Position numbers and translations under genes: made by a program. This document shows positions 29,133 to 39,794 of a stretch of DNA of 64,000 nt, piece by piece (the stretch's first letter is position 1; every line of letters begins with the position of its first letter). Below the pieces are notes generated by a model. That model had not been told where the DNA came from, searched no databases, and was given only the letters and a program-made list of their open reading frames with translations. The stretch is taken from NCBI GenBank assembly GCA_003249095.1, contig QBMS01000002.1, positions 6,711 to 70,710 on the forward strand, written 5' to 3'. The DNA comes from Snowella sp. GTDB lineage: Bacteria; Cyanobacteriota; Cyanobacteriia; Cyanobacteriales; Microcystaceae.

Positions 29133-29478
29133 GAGTCGCAATCTCAGCTTTGTTAAATAACTGCTTTAATTCTCGCAAAAAATGTTCATATTTGCACACA
29201 ATTCCACTGGGTAATACCACGATGATAATGTTCCATCCTGGACAGCAATCTGGTAAAAGTGCCTGAATAGCGGCCCGAATCTGCCGTTTAATTCGATTCC
29301 GAACGACTGCCTTTTTACTGACTTTCTGGCTAACAGCAATACCGAAGCGACTGACTGAAAGGCTGGAATCCCTTAAAACACGAAGCATCAAATGAGACTC
29401 CCGATAGCGTTTACCCTGCTGATAAACGGACTGAAAATCTTTCCAATGCTTGAGTCGAATAGCTTTCGGTAATCCCAC
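29122..29478 (-). CDS. rnpA: Ribonuclease P protein component
   Basis: '[26 protein letters not shown]' signature; directly downstream of rpmH; GTG start. Confidence 0.94.
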   Translation of the reverse strand: MGLPKAIRLKHWKDFQSVYQQGKRYRESHLMLRVLRDSSLSVSRFGIAVSQKVSKKAVVRNRIKRQIRAAIQALLPDCCPGWNIIIVVLPSGIVCKYEHFLRELKQLFNKAEIATHGY

Positions 29479-29529
29479 CCTTAACCTACGTCCGATGATT
29501 TCGCTGATGGACGGCCCTATCCCCTCTTT

Positions 29530-29667
29530 TTAGAGAGAAAGTTGATGCCGTCCTTTACTGCGTCTGGCTTGGATCACTTTGCGCCCGTTAACAGTACGCA
29601 TCCGAGCGCGGAATCCTGATGTTCTTTTTTGTTTACGGTTTGTTCCTTCTAAAGTGCGCTTAGTCAT
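29530..29667 (-). CDS. rpmH: 50S ribosomal protein L34
   Basis: Manual translation [45 protein letters not shown] (45 aa); below the ORF-track length cutoff. Confidence 0.97.
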   Translation of the reverse strand: MTKRTLEGTNRKQKRTSGFRARMRTVNGRKVIQARRSKGRHQLSL

Positions 29668-29727
29668 GATCGGCTTCCTTCATAAAATACACAGTCTATC
29701 ATGGTAGCATCAAACGGCTTGGGAAAT

Positions 29728-30276
29728 TTAGCGATTGATACTAATAATCCAGGTTCCAATATACATTCGCACGGGAATATCCCCCGAAGCCATTGCGTCA
29801 GCGACAAAGTAATAGGTTCCAAAGTTGGGATTGGTAACATTAGAAAAAACAATCTCTACCTTGGTTTTGGGGTCAATGGGTTCTGCTAGATCAATTTCTA
29901 GAAAACGGCTTTCTTTGTCCCAGATCACAGGGTTTTTGAGGGGGATTACCCGATCTTTAACCCGTACTTCTATTTGATCCGTTTTAAATTGACCATCAAA
30001 GTTAGCGGGGTAGGAAATAAAAAATTTGCTTGCGCCTTGGGTTAATTGTTTGGGCGAAATGTAAAGTTTATAGCGATCGCGTTGATAGGGCGCGCCACCA
30101 AACTGGAGATAATAATCCAGAATGTCTTTGCGTTCTACACCGCTAAAAATGGTTAAACCTGAATTTGAGCCTGCCAAGGTTAACGTGGGTGCTGCTGCAA
30201 TTAAACAACCCGAAACGGCTAAAAGCGTGAGTAAACCTTGGGGAGATAATTTGATTTTTTTTTGAAAATTAATCAT
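29728..30276 (-). CDS. DUF2808 family secreted protein
   Basis: Signal peptide and 'YKLYISPKQLTQGASKFFISYPANFDGQF', 'GTYYFVADAMASGDIPVRMYIGTWIISI'. Confidence 0.8.
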   Translation of the reverse strand: MINFQKKIKLSPQGLLTLLAVSGCLIAAAPTLTLAGSNSGLTIFSGVERKDILDYYLQFGGAPYQRDRYKLYISPKQLTQGASKFFISYPANFDGQFKTDQIEVRVKDRVIPLKNPVIWDKESRFLEIDLAEPIDPKTKVEIVFSNVTNPNFGTYYFVADAMASGDIPVRMYIGTWIISINR

Positions 30277-30443
30277 TTTTTTGCCTAAACTTCAAAGGAT
30301 TTTACTAAGATTTCTTCAACATTTTCACCCTAACATGGGTGATTGGATTTCTTGAGATGACCCTAACCAGCCTCAAAAGTGTCTGTTGATCAGCGATAAA
30401 TTTTATTTTAAATAATCAACGGGGTAATTGAACTCAGAACGGC

Positions 30444-30992
30444 CTACGCTAATTGGGAAATCAAGGCGACTTCAATTTTATTTTCGTCGGTTTGTTCTAG
30501 ATCGACTCGAATATCGGGGCCAAAAAACTTTTCGATTTTCTCTTGTTTTTCTTGCCAAGTTTCTAGGGAAATAAAAGGCGATTTAAAGGTCAGGGAGAGA
30601 GCATAATGGTCGGCGATCGCGCTTTCTTTAATACTCACTAATACGGGTCTTTCTTCATCGGTTGGACTCAAACCCAAACGTTCTAGGGCATCATCTAGAT
30701 GAGCTTCCTGTCCGTAACGGTAGCGAGTGACATCCTTACGAATTTGATTTTGGGTCGGAGTGGCCAGTTTTTCACGGAGTTTCAAGATTGCGTCGGAGGT
30801 CGGTTGACTAAAGGGAATGGGTTTTAATTCAGCCGCCTTGAGAGCCAAACCTCCTAAGAGCAAGGGAATTCCGTAGAAAAAACCTGCTAAATTCAAAGTC
30901 GCATAATCAAGGGCATAGGCCACAAAACCAACGACCGTCAAGATACTACCAACGGTTAATCCCACCAAAGCCAAGGAAATTTTACGGAGCAT
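30444..30992 (-). CDS. DUF2854 family membrane protein
   Basis: Two N-terminal TM segments; 'LALVGLTVGSILTVVGFVAYALDYATLNLAGFFYGIPLLLGGLALKAAELKPIPF'. Confidence 0.8.
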   Translation of the reverse strand: MLRKISLALVGLTVGSILTVVGFVAYALDYATLNLAGFFYGIPLLLGGLALKAAELKPIPFSQPTSDAILKLREKLATPTQNQIRKDVTRYRYGQEAHLDDALERLGLSPTDEERPVLVSIKESAIADHYALSLTFKSPFISLETWQEKQEKIEKFFGPDIRVDLEQTDENKIEVALISQLA

Positions 30993-31171
30993 TTTTCTTC
31001 AAAGGATAACATTTAGTCTTTATTATCCTATGAAGATGGGGCAAATTGTAACGACTTGTAAACAGAAGGGATGGGACAGAACTAAATCCTTTAGTACAAC
31101 TCGTGAATGATTGGAGTAGTTTAGATAGGCTAGAGATAACCCATCGATCGCGCTCAAAAACGAGGAATTTT

Positions 31172-31774
31172 ATGACCAGCCTGCTCGTCCAAAGCCCCTC
31201 CGTTCCCTTAACCATCCATTTTCCTTGGATAACCTCCATGACGGTTCAGGAATTTTATGAATTTTGTTTAGCCAATCGGGATTTGCGAATTGAACGTAAC
31301 GCCAATGGAGAAGTAATTATTATGCCCCCCGCTTTTTCGGATACAGGGAATCGAAATTTCAATATTGCGGTGCAACTAGGCAGTTGGGCTGATCAGGATG
31401 GTACAGGGTTGGGATTTGACTCTAGTGCGGGTTTTACCTTGCCCAATGGTGCAACGCGATCGCCTGATGCGAGTTGGATTCGATTGGAACGCTGGAATAC
31501 CCTAACTGATGATCAAAAAGCGTCTTTCGCGCCGATTTGTCCCGATTTCGTGATTGAGTTACGCTCCTCTAGCGATACTCTGGGCAGTTTGCAGGAAAAA
31601 ATGCAGGAATATTTGAGTAGTGGAATTTCCTTGGGCTGGTTGATTGATCGCAAAAATCGTCAAGTTTATGTCTATCGCCCTCATCAAGAGGTAGAAATTT
31701 TGAATAATCCTGAAACGGTCAAGGGTGATCCTGAATTACCAGGGTTTGGATTACAAATGGCGAAAATTTGGTAA
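31172..31774 (+). CDS. Uma2 family endonuclease
   Basis: 'FYEFCLANRDLRIERNANGEVIIMPPAFSDTGNRNFNI', 'SPDASWI', 'PDFVIELRS'; PD-(D/E)XK-like; start at internal ATG. Confidence 0.9.
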   Translation: MTSLLVQSPSVPLTIHFPWITSMTVQEFYEFCLANRDLRIERNANGEVIIMPPAFSDTGNRNFNIAVQLGSWADQDGTGLGFDSSAGFTLPNGATRSPDASWIRLERWNTLTDDQKASFAPICPDFVIELRSSSDTLGSLQEKMQEYLSSGISLGWLIDRKNRQVYVYRPHQEVEILNNPETVKGDPELPGFGLQMAKIW

Positions 31775-31794
31775 GGCGATCTGTTAAAAATCCG

Positions 31795-32400
31795 TTAAAA
31801 ACGGGGTAAAATATCTTCTAAACAGAGTTGTAGATTAGGAAATAACGGGGAGAAAATATTGGATTTTAAACGATATTGAGTTTGTTGATACTCTTCTCCC
31901 ATTAATTCGCAGACCGTAAAAGTTGGTTGTTTCGGTTTACCAATAAAAGCTACTCCCCCTAACCCCCGATAATCTACAATCCAATATTCAGGAATGCCTA
32001 AAAAAGCATATTCTTCGACTTTTCTGGCATAATCCGTTTCCCAATTCGTACTAACCACTTCTACCACTAATTTAATAGACTTTCCTTGGGTAATGATGGG
32101 TTCCTTGTGCCAAAGCGGTTCATTGCTTAAGATGCTTTCGTCTAAAACGATCAAATCGGGACGACGAGCGGTCGCAAGCTCAGAAAAAGGACGAATTAAA
32201 CAGGTACGAGGCATAAACCAGGACTGCTTACTTTGCAGCAACATCGTACCGATATAGGCCGCCAATTTACCGCTAACGGTTTCGTGATAACCTGTGGGTT
32301 CCATATCAACTAATTCTCCATCGGCCAATTCATACTGAGGAGAATCTGCATATTCCTCTAAAAATTCTTGTAGGGTAATTACTTTAGATGCTGTCAACAT
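31795..32400 (-). CDS. Uma2 family endonuclease
   Basis: 'YELADGELVDMEPTGYHETVSGKLAAYI', 'RRPDLIVLDE', 'KLVVEVVSTNWETDYARKVEEYAFLGIPEYWIVD'. Confidence 0.92.
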   Translation of the reverse strand: MLTASKVITLQEFLEEYADSPQYELADGELVDMEPTGYHETVSGKLAAYIGTMLLQSKQSWFMPRTCLIRPFSELATARRPDLIVLDESILSNEPLWHKEPIITQGKSIKLVVEVVSTNWETDYARKVEEYAFLGIPEYWIVDYRGLGGVAFIGKPKQPTFTVCELMGEEYQQTQYRLKSNIFSPLFPNLQLCLEDILPRF

Positions 32401-32509
32401 GAGATATTACCAACTATTAATCACACTAGAATTATTGTAACCTCTGCTTTTGAGTCGGCGATCGCGGGCTATCCCAGTACATCGAGTAATTCTCAGGAAA
32501 CCGCGATAA

Positions 32510-33889
<1,380 letters not shown>

Positions 33890-33902
33890 TTTTTTAGTTA
33901 TC

Positions 33903-33930
33903 GGGTGGGTTTTGGCTCACCCTTTTTATT
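33903..33930 (+). terminator. Intrinsic terminator-like hairpin after eno
   Basis: GGGTG...CACCC followed by TTTTTATTTTTT directly after the enolase stop. Confidence 0.6.
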
Positions 33931-33983
33931 TTTTACACAACCAAATTATCGGTAACTTAACTCATATATTTCCTAGAAAGCTT

Positions 33984-34511
33984 ATGCCTTTGTCCCAAGA
34001 AGACGCATATCAGAAAGTGTTAGAGATTTATGAAAAGATTGATCGTAAGAGTCAAAATTATGGTTGTTTAGTCAATTGGTACGAAGGTGTTTCTTGGCAC
34101 TATGGAATTAATCTGAAAGAAAATTTAATTTTTGATACAGGTGGATTTTCTATTTTTGAAAGGAACCCAAAGGAATTTTTTCTTGTTCCAAATGTTCAAA
34201 TATACTCCCCAAATCAAACGATTGAACGCTTATGTTATGCACTAATTTGTTTTAGGGAATGGGATTATGGTTTGCTTGGATGGAATTGTGAACATATAGC
34301 TCGTCTTGTTGCAAGCGATTCTCCTGTATCCTATGAAATCAAAAAACTACCTTTTCCTATTCCTCAACTGAATCATGATGGTTGGCATCCGAACGCCAAA
34401 GAAATTCTTAATAATTTTATTAATCAAAATCCTAATTTAATAAATGAAATATTTTTTGCTTACAGTCAGAAGTCTCTCGATGATAAAGAGCGTGTTGAAT
34501 GGCTTCAGTAA
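33984..34511 (+). CDS. LRAT-like (NlpC/P60 superfamily) protein
   Basis: 'VSWHYGINLKENLIFDTG' with downstream 'LLGWNCEHIARLVAS' (H..NCEH-type layout); start at ATG 33984. Confidence 0.65.
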   Translation: MPLSQEDAYQKVLEIYEKIDRKSQNYGCLVNWYEGVSWHYGINLKENLIFDTGGFSIFERNPKEFFLVPNVQIYSPNQTIERLCYALICFREWDYGLLGWNCEHIARLVASDSPVSYEIKKLPFPIPQLNHDGWHPNAKEILNNFINQNPNLINEIFFAYSQKSLDDKERVEWLQ

Positions 34512-34594
34512 GAAATAATAATCATTATTAAACTGAATTAATCATGATAAGCTACCAAGGAAATTTTTAAACCTTTGTTATGGAAAACTAAAAA

Positions 34595-35332
34595 ATGCGA
34601 TCGCGACTAGAATCCTTAGATAACATTATTGCCGTTGTTTTAGCAGGAGGCTTTGGCACTCGAATAAAACACCTGTTGCCCGATGTTCCCAAGCCCATGG
34701 CCGAAGTTGCGGAAAAACCCTTTTTAGGTTGGGTGTTAACCTATCTCCAACGACAAGGCATACAAAAAGCCTTACTTTCAACAGGTTATTTAGCTGAAAT
34801 TATCGAACAATACGCCCAAACTCAGCCCATTCCTGACTTAAATTTACAATGCTATCCCGAAACCAGTCCTCTCGGAACGGCGGGAGGTTTTCTTAATTCA
34901 GTCAAAGAATCCCAAGAGAATCCTAACGCTTGGCTCATTCTCAACGGCGATTCCCTGATTGTCACTGACTTAGCTCCTTTGAATCAATATCTGGAAGATG
35001 AAAGCGTTGATGGCGTAATTTTAGGCGTTTCCGTCCCAGATACCTCGCGTTTTGGCTCTTTAGTTTATGATGAACAGAAGACACTTTTACAGTTTGCCGA
35101 GAAGCAATCAGGGAAGGGAGTCATCAATGGCGGCGTTTATTTATTACGAAATAAATTAGTCCAGCAATTTCCAACGAACTTTCCCCTTAGCTTTGAATAC
35201 GATATTTTTCCCTCGTTACTCCAGCAACAAATCTGTTTAAAAGTTCATCCCGTGACCGCTCCATTTTTAGACATTGGCACACCCGATTCTTTAGCCCAAG
35301 CAGAATCTTTTATTCGGCAATATTTTCTCTAA
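34595..35332 (+). CDS. Sugar nucleotidyltransferase (HddC-like)
   Basis: 'VVLAGGFGTRIKHLLPDVPKPMAEVAEKPFLGWVLTYLQRQGI'; adjacent to a GHMP kinase. Confidence 0.88.
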   Translation: MRSRLESLDNIIAVVLAGGFGTRIKHLLPDVPKPMAEVAEKPFLGWVLTYLQRQGIQKALLSTGYLAEIIEQYAQTQPIPDLNLQCYPETSPLGTAGGFLNSVKESQENPNAWLILNGDSLIVTDLAPLNQYLEDESVDGVILGVSVPDTSRFGSLVYDEQKTLLQFAEKQSGKGVINGGVYLLRNKLVQQFPTNFPLSFEYDIFPSLLQQQICLKVHPVTAPFLDIGTPDSLAQAESFIRQYFL

Positions 35333-35347
35333 TTATTGAATTAATTT

Positions 35348-36328
35348 ATGCTCATTTCTCGCGCACCAGTCAGAATTAGTTTTTTCGGAGGGGGAACGGA
35401 TTATCCAGAATATTTTTTACAACATGGCGGCTCTGTTTTAGCAACAGCCATTGATAAATTTTCCTACGTTACGGCAAGTCCATTTTTAAGCCATTTGTTT
35501 GATTATTCCGTTCGGGTTTCTTATCGAAAAGTAGAGCTAGTTAAAACAATTTCAGAGATGGAACATCGGGTTTTTCGAGAATGTTTAAAATTCTGTGAGT
35601 TAGACAAAGATATTGAGTTACATAATGTGGCAGATTTACCTGCTTTTACGGGCTTAGGGTCTTCTTCAGCTTTTACTGTTTCCCTTCTGCACGCCTTACA
35701 TTCTTTTAAAGGGGAATTTGTCCGTCCCATTGATTTAGCCTATGAAGCAATCTATGTCGAACGGCATTTAGTTCAAGATAAAGTCGGTTGTCAGGATCAA
35801 TTAATGGCGGCGGTCGGGGGATTTAATGTAGTGGAATTTCGCACGGAAGAGGATATTATGGTGAATCGGGTGCCCATCTCTCCGGATCGCCTAGCCGAAT
35901 TTGAAGCCCATATTTTTATCGTTTTTACAGGGATTAAACGAAAGGCGGCAAATGTGGTAGAGAAACAATTAAAAAGAGTTGGTGATAATACGGAAATCCT
36001 CAAAGAAATGCGAAAAATGGTTGATAAGGGTTGGGATATTTTAACCAGTAATCAATCCTTAACCGCCTTTGGTGAATTATTGCATCAAGCTTGGCTGGCG
36101 AAACGCAGTTTAGATACAGGCATTTCTAATGCAGAAATTGATGAAATTTATCGATTAGGTATCGATGCGGGCGCATTAGGGGGAAAATTACTCGGTGCAG
36201 GTGCGGGCGGATTTATGCTATTTTTTGCCCCACCAGAGGTTCATTCCCAATTACAATCTGTATTTATCAACCATCAGATTTTGTCCGTAAAAATTAATGC
36301 CCCTGGCTCTCAAATTATTTTTTCTTAA
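35348..36328 (+). CDS. GHMP kinase, D-glycero-D-manno-heptose 7-phosphate kinase-like (HddA-like)
   Basis: 'APVRISFFGGGTDYPEYF', 'LPAFTGLGSSSAFTVSLLHAL', 'GGKLLGAGAGGFMLFF'. Confidence 0.9.
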   Translation: MLISRAPVRISFFGGGTDYPEYFLQHGGSVLATAIDKFSYVTASPFLSHLFDYSVRVSYRKVELVKTISEMEHRVFRECLKFCELDKDIELHNVADLPAFTGLGSSSAFTVSLLHALHSFKGEFVRPIDLAYEAIYVERHLVQDKVGCQDQLMAAVGGFNVVEFRTEEDIMVNRVPISPDRLAEFEAHIFIVFTGIKRKAANVVEKQLKRVGDNTEILKEMRKMVDKGWDILTSNQSLTAFGELLHQAWLAKRSLDTGISNAEIDEIYRLGIDAGALGGKLLGAGAGGFMLFFAPPEVHSQLQSVFINHQILSVKINAPGSQIIFS

Positions 36329-36336
36329 TAACATCT

Positions 36337-37212
36337 ATGACTACCGTTAAACTGCCCTTTGTGCGATCGCTCCGTCCCAGTTTATCCCTACGATTAATGT
36401 TTATCGGATTGGGAATGACGGGAATTTTTATTGTGATTGCCTTTTTTGCTCCTCTATTTCAGGCGATTGGGCTGTTACAAGATCCGACTGATTTATTAAA
36501 TAATTTACCCTTAGAAGCACCGAGTCTGAGCCATTGGTTTGGGACGAATGTGCGGGGATATGATGTTTTTTCTCGTACTTTATTTGGAACCCAGGCGGCA
36601 TTACAGGTTGTAATTTTAGCCACTTCTCTTTCGGTTTTTATTGGGGTTCCCCTGGGAATGATTAGTGGTTATTTGGGCGGTAAAGTCGATAAAATCCTGC
36701 TATTTATCATGGATACGATCTACACCCTACCAGGGCTTTTGTTATCGATTACGCTCGCCTTTATTTTGGGTAGGGGAATTTTAAACGTCGCGATCGCTGT
36801 CAGCATTGCCTACATTCCCCAATACTATCGATTAGTCCGCAACCATACCACCAGCGTTAAAACAGAACTCTTTATCGAAGCAGCCAGGGCAATGGGAGCT
36901 AGTCCCAATCGAGTATTATCCCATTATCTTTTTGCCAACGTCATTCAAAGTGTTCCTGTGCTTTTTACCCTCAACGCCGCCGATGCGATCCTAGTATTAG
37001 GCGGTTTAGGCTTTTTGGGTTTAGGTTTACCCCAGGAAATTGCCGAATGGGGACACGATCTCAAAGAAGCTCTAGCAGACCTTTCGACAGGCATTTGGTG
37101 GACGACCCTTTTTCCTGGGCTTGCTCTGACCACAATGGTGGTGGGCCTATCCTTTATCGGAGAAGGACTAGGAGAAATCATTAATCCGCGATCGCGCCAG
37201 AAAAAATCCTAA
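36337..37212 (+). CDS. ABC transporter permease (DppC/OppC-like)
   Basis: 'LIIGTN'-like 'HWFGTNVRGYDVFSRTLFGTQAAL', 'EAARAMGASPNRVLSHYLFANV', 'GLGFLGLGLPQEIAEWG'. Confidence 0.93.
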   Translation: MTTVKLPFVRSLRPSLSLRLMFIGLGMTGIFIVIAFFAPLFQAIGLLQDPTDLLNNLPLEAPSLSHWFGTNVRGYDVFSRTLFGTQAALQVVILATSLSVFIGVPLGMISGYLGGKVDKILLFIMDTIYTLPGLLLSITLAFILGRGILNVAIAVSIAYIPQYYRLVRNHTTSVKTELFIEAARAMGASPNRVLSHYLFANVIQSVPVLFTLNAADAILVLGGLGFLGLGLPQEIAEWGHDLKEALADLSTGIWWTTLFPGLALTTMVVGLSFIGEGLGEIINPRSRQKKS

Positions 37213-37356
37213 CGAACTTCTTTGAAATAATTGATGATTACACTCATCATTAGTCCATTAAAAATTCTGACAAATTACCGAGAATTTAGTGGTAAAATCA
37301 ATCATCAGTGATAGTTCCGAGATTTTCGAGCTTAGAAAATACTTCCAACGATTGTA

Positions 37357-37478
37357 ATACCAAATTAAACAGAGAATATTGTATTAATTGCTCTCCTCAT
37401 CTTCGACTTCCCCCCTTATCAAGGGGGGCTAGGGGGGATTTAATTGATACTTAATCTGTACTTCAATTAAGTTGGTAT
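37357..37478. mobile_element. MITE-like element
   Basis: Ends ATACCAAATTAA (37357-37368) / TTAAGTTGGTAT (37467-37478), 11/12 inverted match; internal CCCCCCTTATCAAGGGGGG hairpin at 37410-37428. Confidence 0.6.
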
Positions 37479-37508
37479 AGTCCTAATTTTTCTTTTTCAA
37501 TTATTACC

Positions 37509-38459
37509 ATGACAACCAGACAACCCAAATTAATTATTCACGGTGGAGCAAGTTCCCTAGAGCATAAAGGCGGCTTGGAATCAGTCCGTCAATCCCTTCA
37601 TCAGATCGTTGCCGAAGTTTATGACCTCTTACTCCAGGGAAGTCCTGCCATTGATGCCGTCATTCGGGGTTGTCAATTATTGGAAGATGAACCGAGATTT
37701 AATGCAGGAACAGGTTCGGTGGTGCAATCCGATGGACAAGTCCGCATGAGTGCTTCTTTAATGGATGGAGAAAGCCAAAACTTTAGTGGTGTTATTAATG
37801 TTTCTAGGGTTAAAAATCCGATCCATTTAGCCCAATTTTTACAACAAGAAACAGACCGCATTCTATCAGGTTCTGGCGCGGTAGATTTAGCCAGGGAAAT
37901 GCAGATTCCTCCCTACGACCCCCTCACGGATTTTCGTATTCAAGAATGGATGGAAGAACGTCGGGAAAATTTTCAAAATAAAAATAGAATGGCCCGCCTC
38001 ATTGCCCAGGATGATCCAGACAGTTCAGCCCGAAGAGGAACCATTGGCGTAGTTGCCCTAGACCAACAGGGTAGAATTGTGGCGGGAACTTCTACGGGTG
38101 GGAAAGGTTTAGAGCGGATCTCTCGGGTCAGTGATTCAGCCATGCCTGCGGGAAATTATGCCACCAAGCAAGCAGGAGTGAGTTGCACAGGAGTCGGAGA
38201 AGATATTATTAACGAGTGTCTAGCCGCCAAAATTGTGATTCGTGTGACAGATGGGTTGTCCCTTCCCCAGGCGATGGAAAAGTCTATGCAGGAAGCGAAA
38301 AATCATAACGGTGATCTAGCCGCCATTTCCTTGGATCATTCGGGCGCGATCGCCTGGGGCAAAACCTGTCCTATTTTACTGGGGGCCTACCACACAGGCG
38401 AAAAGATCGGAGATACATTGGAATGGGGTGAGGAGGAGTTGATGGGTTATATCGCGTAA
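37509..38459 (+). CDS. Isoaspartyl peptidase / L-asparaginase (Ntn hydrolase)
   Basis: 'IHGGASS', 'FNAGTGSVVQSDGQVRMSASLMDG', nucleophile context 'RRGTIGVVALDQQG', 'AGTSTGG'. Confidence 0.94.
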   Translation: MTTRQPKLIIHGGASSLEHKGGLESVRQSLHQIVAEVYDLLLQGSPAIDAVIRGCQLLEDEPRFNAGTGSVVQSDGQVRMSASLMDGESQNFSGVINVSRVKNPIHLAQFLQQETDRILSGSGAVDLAREMQIPPYDPLTDFRIQEWMEERRENFQNKNRMARLIAQDDPDSSARRGTIGVVALDQQGRIVAGTSTGGKGLERISRVSDSAMPAGNYATKQAGVSCTGVGEDIINECLAAKIVIRVTDGLSLPQAMEKSMQEAKNHNGDLAAISLDHSGAIAWGKTCPILLGAYHTGEKIGDTLEWGEEELMGYIA

Positions 38460-38472
38460 TTTTAGAAAAAAC

Positions 38473-38793
38473 CTAATAACCGACCGTTAGTAGTTGGGGC
38501 AATAGGGAAGATAGCAATTGTAAAGCCAAAATAGCTAAAATAGGTGAAAAATCCATACCACCCAAAGGAGGAATAATCGAGCGAAAAATGTTGAGGTAGG
38601 GGTCAGTGATGGGGCTTAAAACGGACATCGCACTATTGGCCCACTCAGCTGTCTGGAACCAAGAGAGCAGAATTCTGATGAAAATCAACAATAAATAGAT
38701 ATTGATGAAATTAAGGACGGTTTGTACGACTAATCCAGCAGCTTCCATAGTGATAAACTCTTTCTTTGTAGTTAGGACAATTTTTCTTCTCAT
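38473..38793 (-). CDS. YggT family membrane protein
   Basis: '[16 protein letters not shown]', '[36 protein letters not shown]'. Confidence 0.92.
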   Translation of the reverse strand: MRRKIVLTTKKEFITMEAAGLVVQTVLNFINIYLLLIFIRILLSWFQTAEWANSAMSVLSPITDPYLNIFRSIIPPLGGMDFSPILAILALQLLSSLLPQLLTVGY

Positions 38794-38808
38794 TTTATAC
38801 TAAAAGTT

Positions 38809-39699
38809 ATGAATATTAAAATCCGTCGCAGACCGCCTAATGCTCCCGTCAATGTGGAGTCTCTTCGTTATCAGATTAAGCACCCCGAAGCCGAACCCCG
38901 ACATATTTTGGAAGAAATCGTTTGGCAAAAGGAATCAGAAGTTGAAAAAAGACGAGAGTTGACTCCTCTCCTAGAATTACAAAAGGCAGTCAAAGACAGT
39001 CAACCCCCCCGTGATTTTTTGGGCGCGTTAAAAAATAGTGTTCGTCAACCCGCTTTGATTGCAGAAATTAAAAAAGCGTCCCCTAGTAAGGGAGTGATTT
39101 GTGAAAATTTTAATCCTGCTAAAATTGCTCAGGCTTACGAAAAAGGTGGTGCTAACTGTCTCTCGGTTTTGACGGATGAAAAGTTTTTTCAGGGCAGTTT
39201 TGAAAATTTAGCGATCGCCCGTCGTTCCGTAGATTTACCTCTGCTTTGTAAGGAATTTATTATCTATCCCTACCAAATTTATTTAGCCCGATCCAAGGGA
39301 GCCGATGCGGTTTTATTAATTGCGGCAATTCTAGAAGATAAAGATTTACAATATTTTCTCAAAATCATTAATTTATTGGGAATGACCGCTCTGATTGAGG
39401 TTCATACTTTAGCTGAATTAGACCGAGTGTTGGCCTTAAAAGGCGTAACCCTCATTGGCATTAATAACCGCAATCTAGAGAATTTTACCGTTGATTTAAA
39501 CACCACGACTGAATTACTCAACGCCCGCAAAGATATCTTAAAGGAACGAAATATTTTAATTGTCAGTGAATCGGGAATTCATACTCCCCAGGATTTAGCC
39601 ACTGTCCGAGACGCGGGAGTAAACGCCATCTTAGTCGGTGAATCCCTAGTAAAACAAGCTGATCCGACCCAGGCGATCGCGGATTTGTTTGGCGAGTAA
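38809..39699 (+). CDS. trpC: Indole-3-glycerol phosphate synthase
   Basis: '[15 protein letters not shown]', '[17 protein letters not shown]', '[15 protein letters not shown]', 'ILVGESLVK'. Confidence 0.97.
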   Translation: MNIKIRRRPPNAPVNVESLRYQIKHPEAEPRHILEEIVWQKESEVEKRRELTPLLELQKAVKDSQPPRDFLGALKNSVRQPALIAEIKKASPSKGVICENFNPAKIAQAYEKGGANCLSVLTDEKFFQGSFENLAIARRSVDLPLLCKEFIIYPYQIYLARSKGADAVLLIAAILEDKDLQYFLKIINLLGMTALIEVHTLAELDRVLALKGVTLIGINNRNLENFTVDLNTTTELLNARKDILKERNILIVSESGIHTPQDLATVRDAGVNAILVGESLVKQADPTQAIADLFGE

Positions 39700-39794
39700 T
39701 CTCTAGCGATTCAATGTTAATATTAGGGGTTGATCTAGGGAAAAATACCTGACTTTGATATCATCAGTGCAACGCAACCAACGGGAGGATCTAC

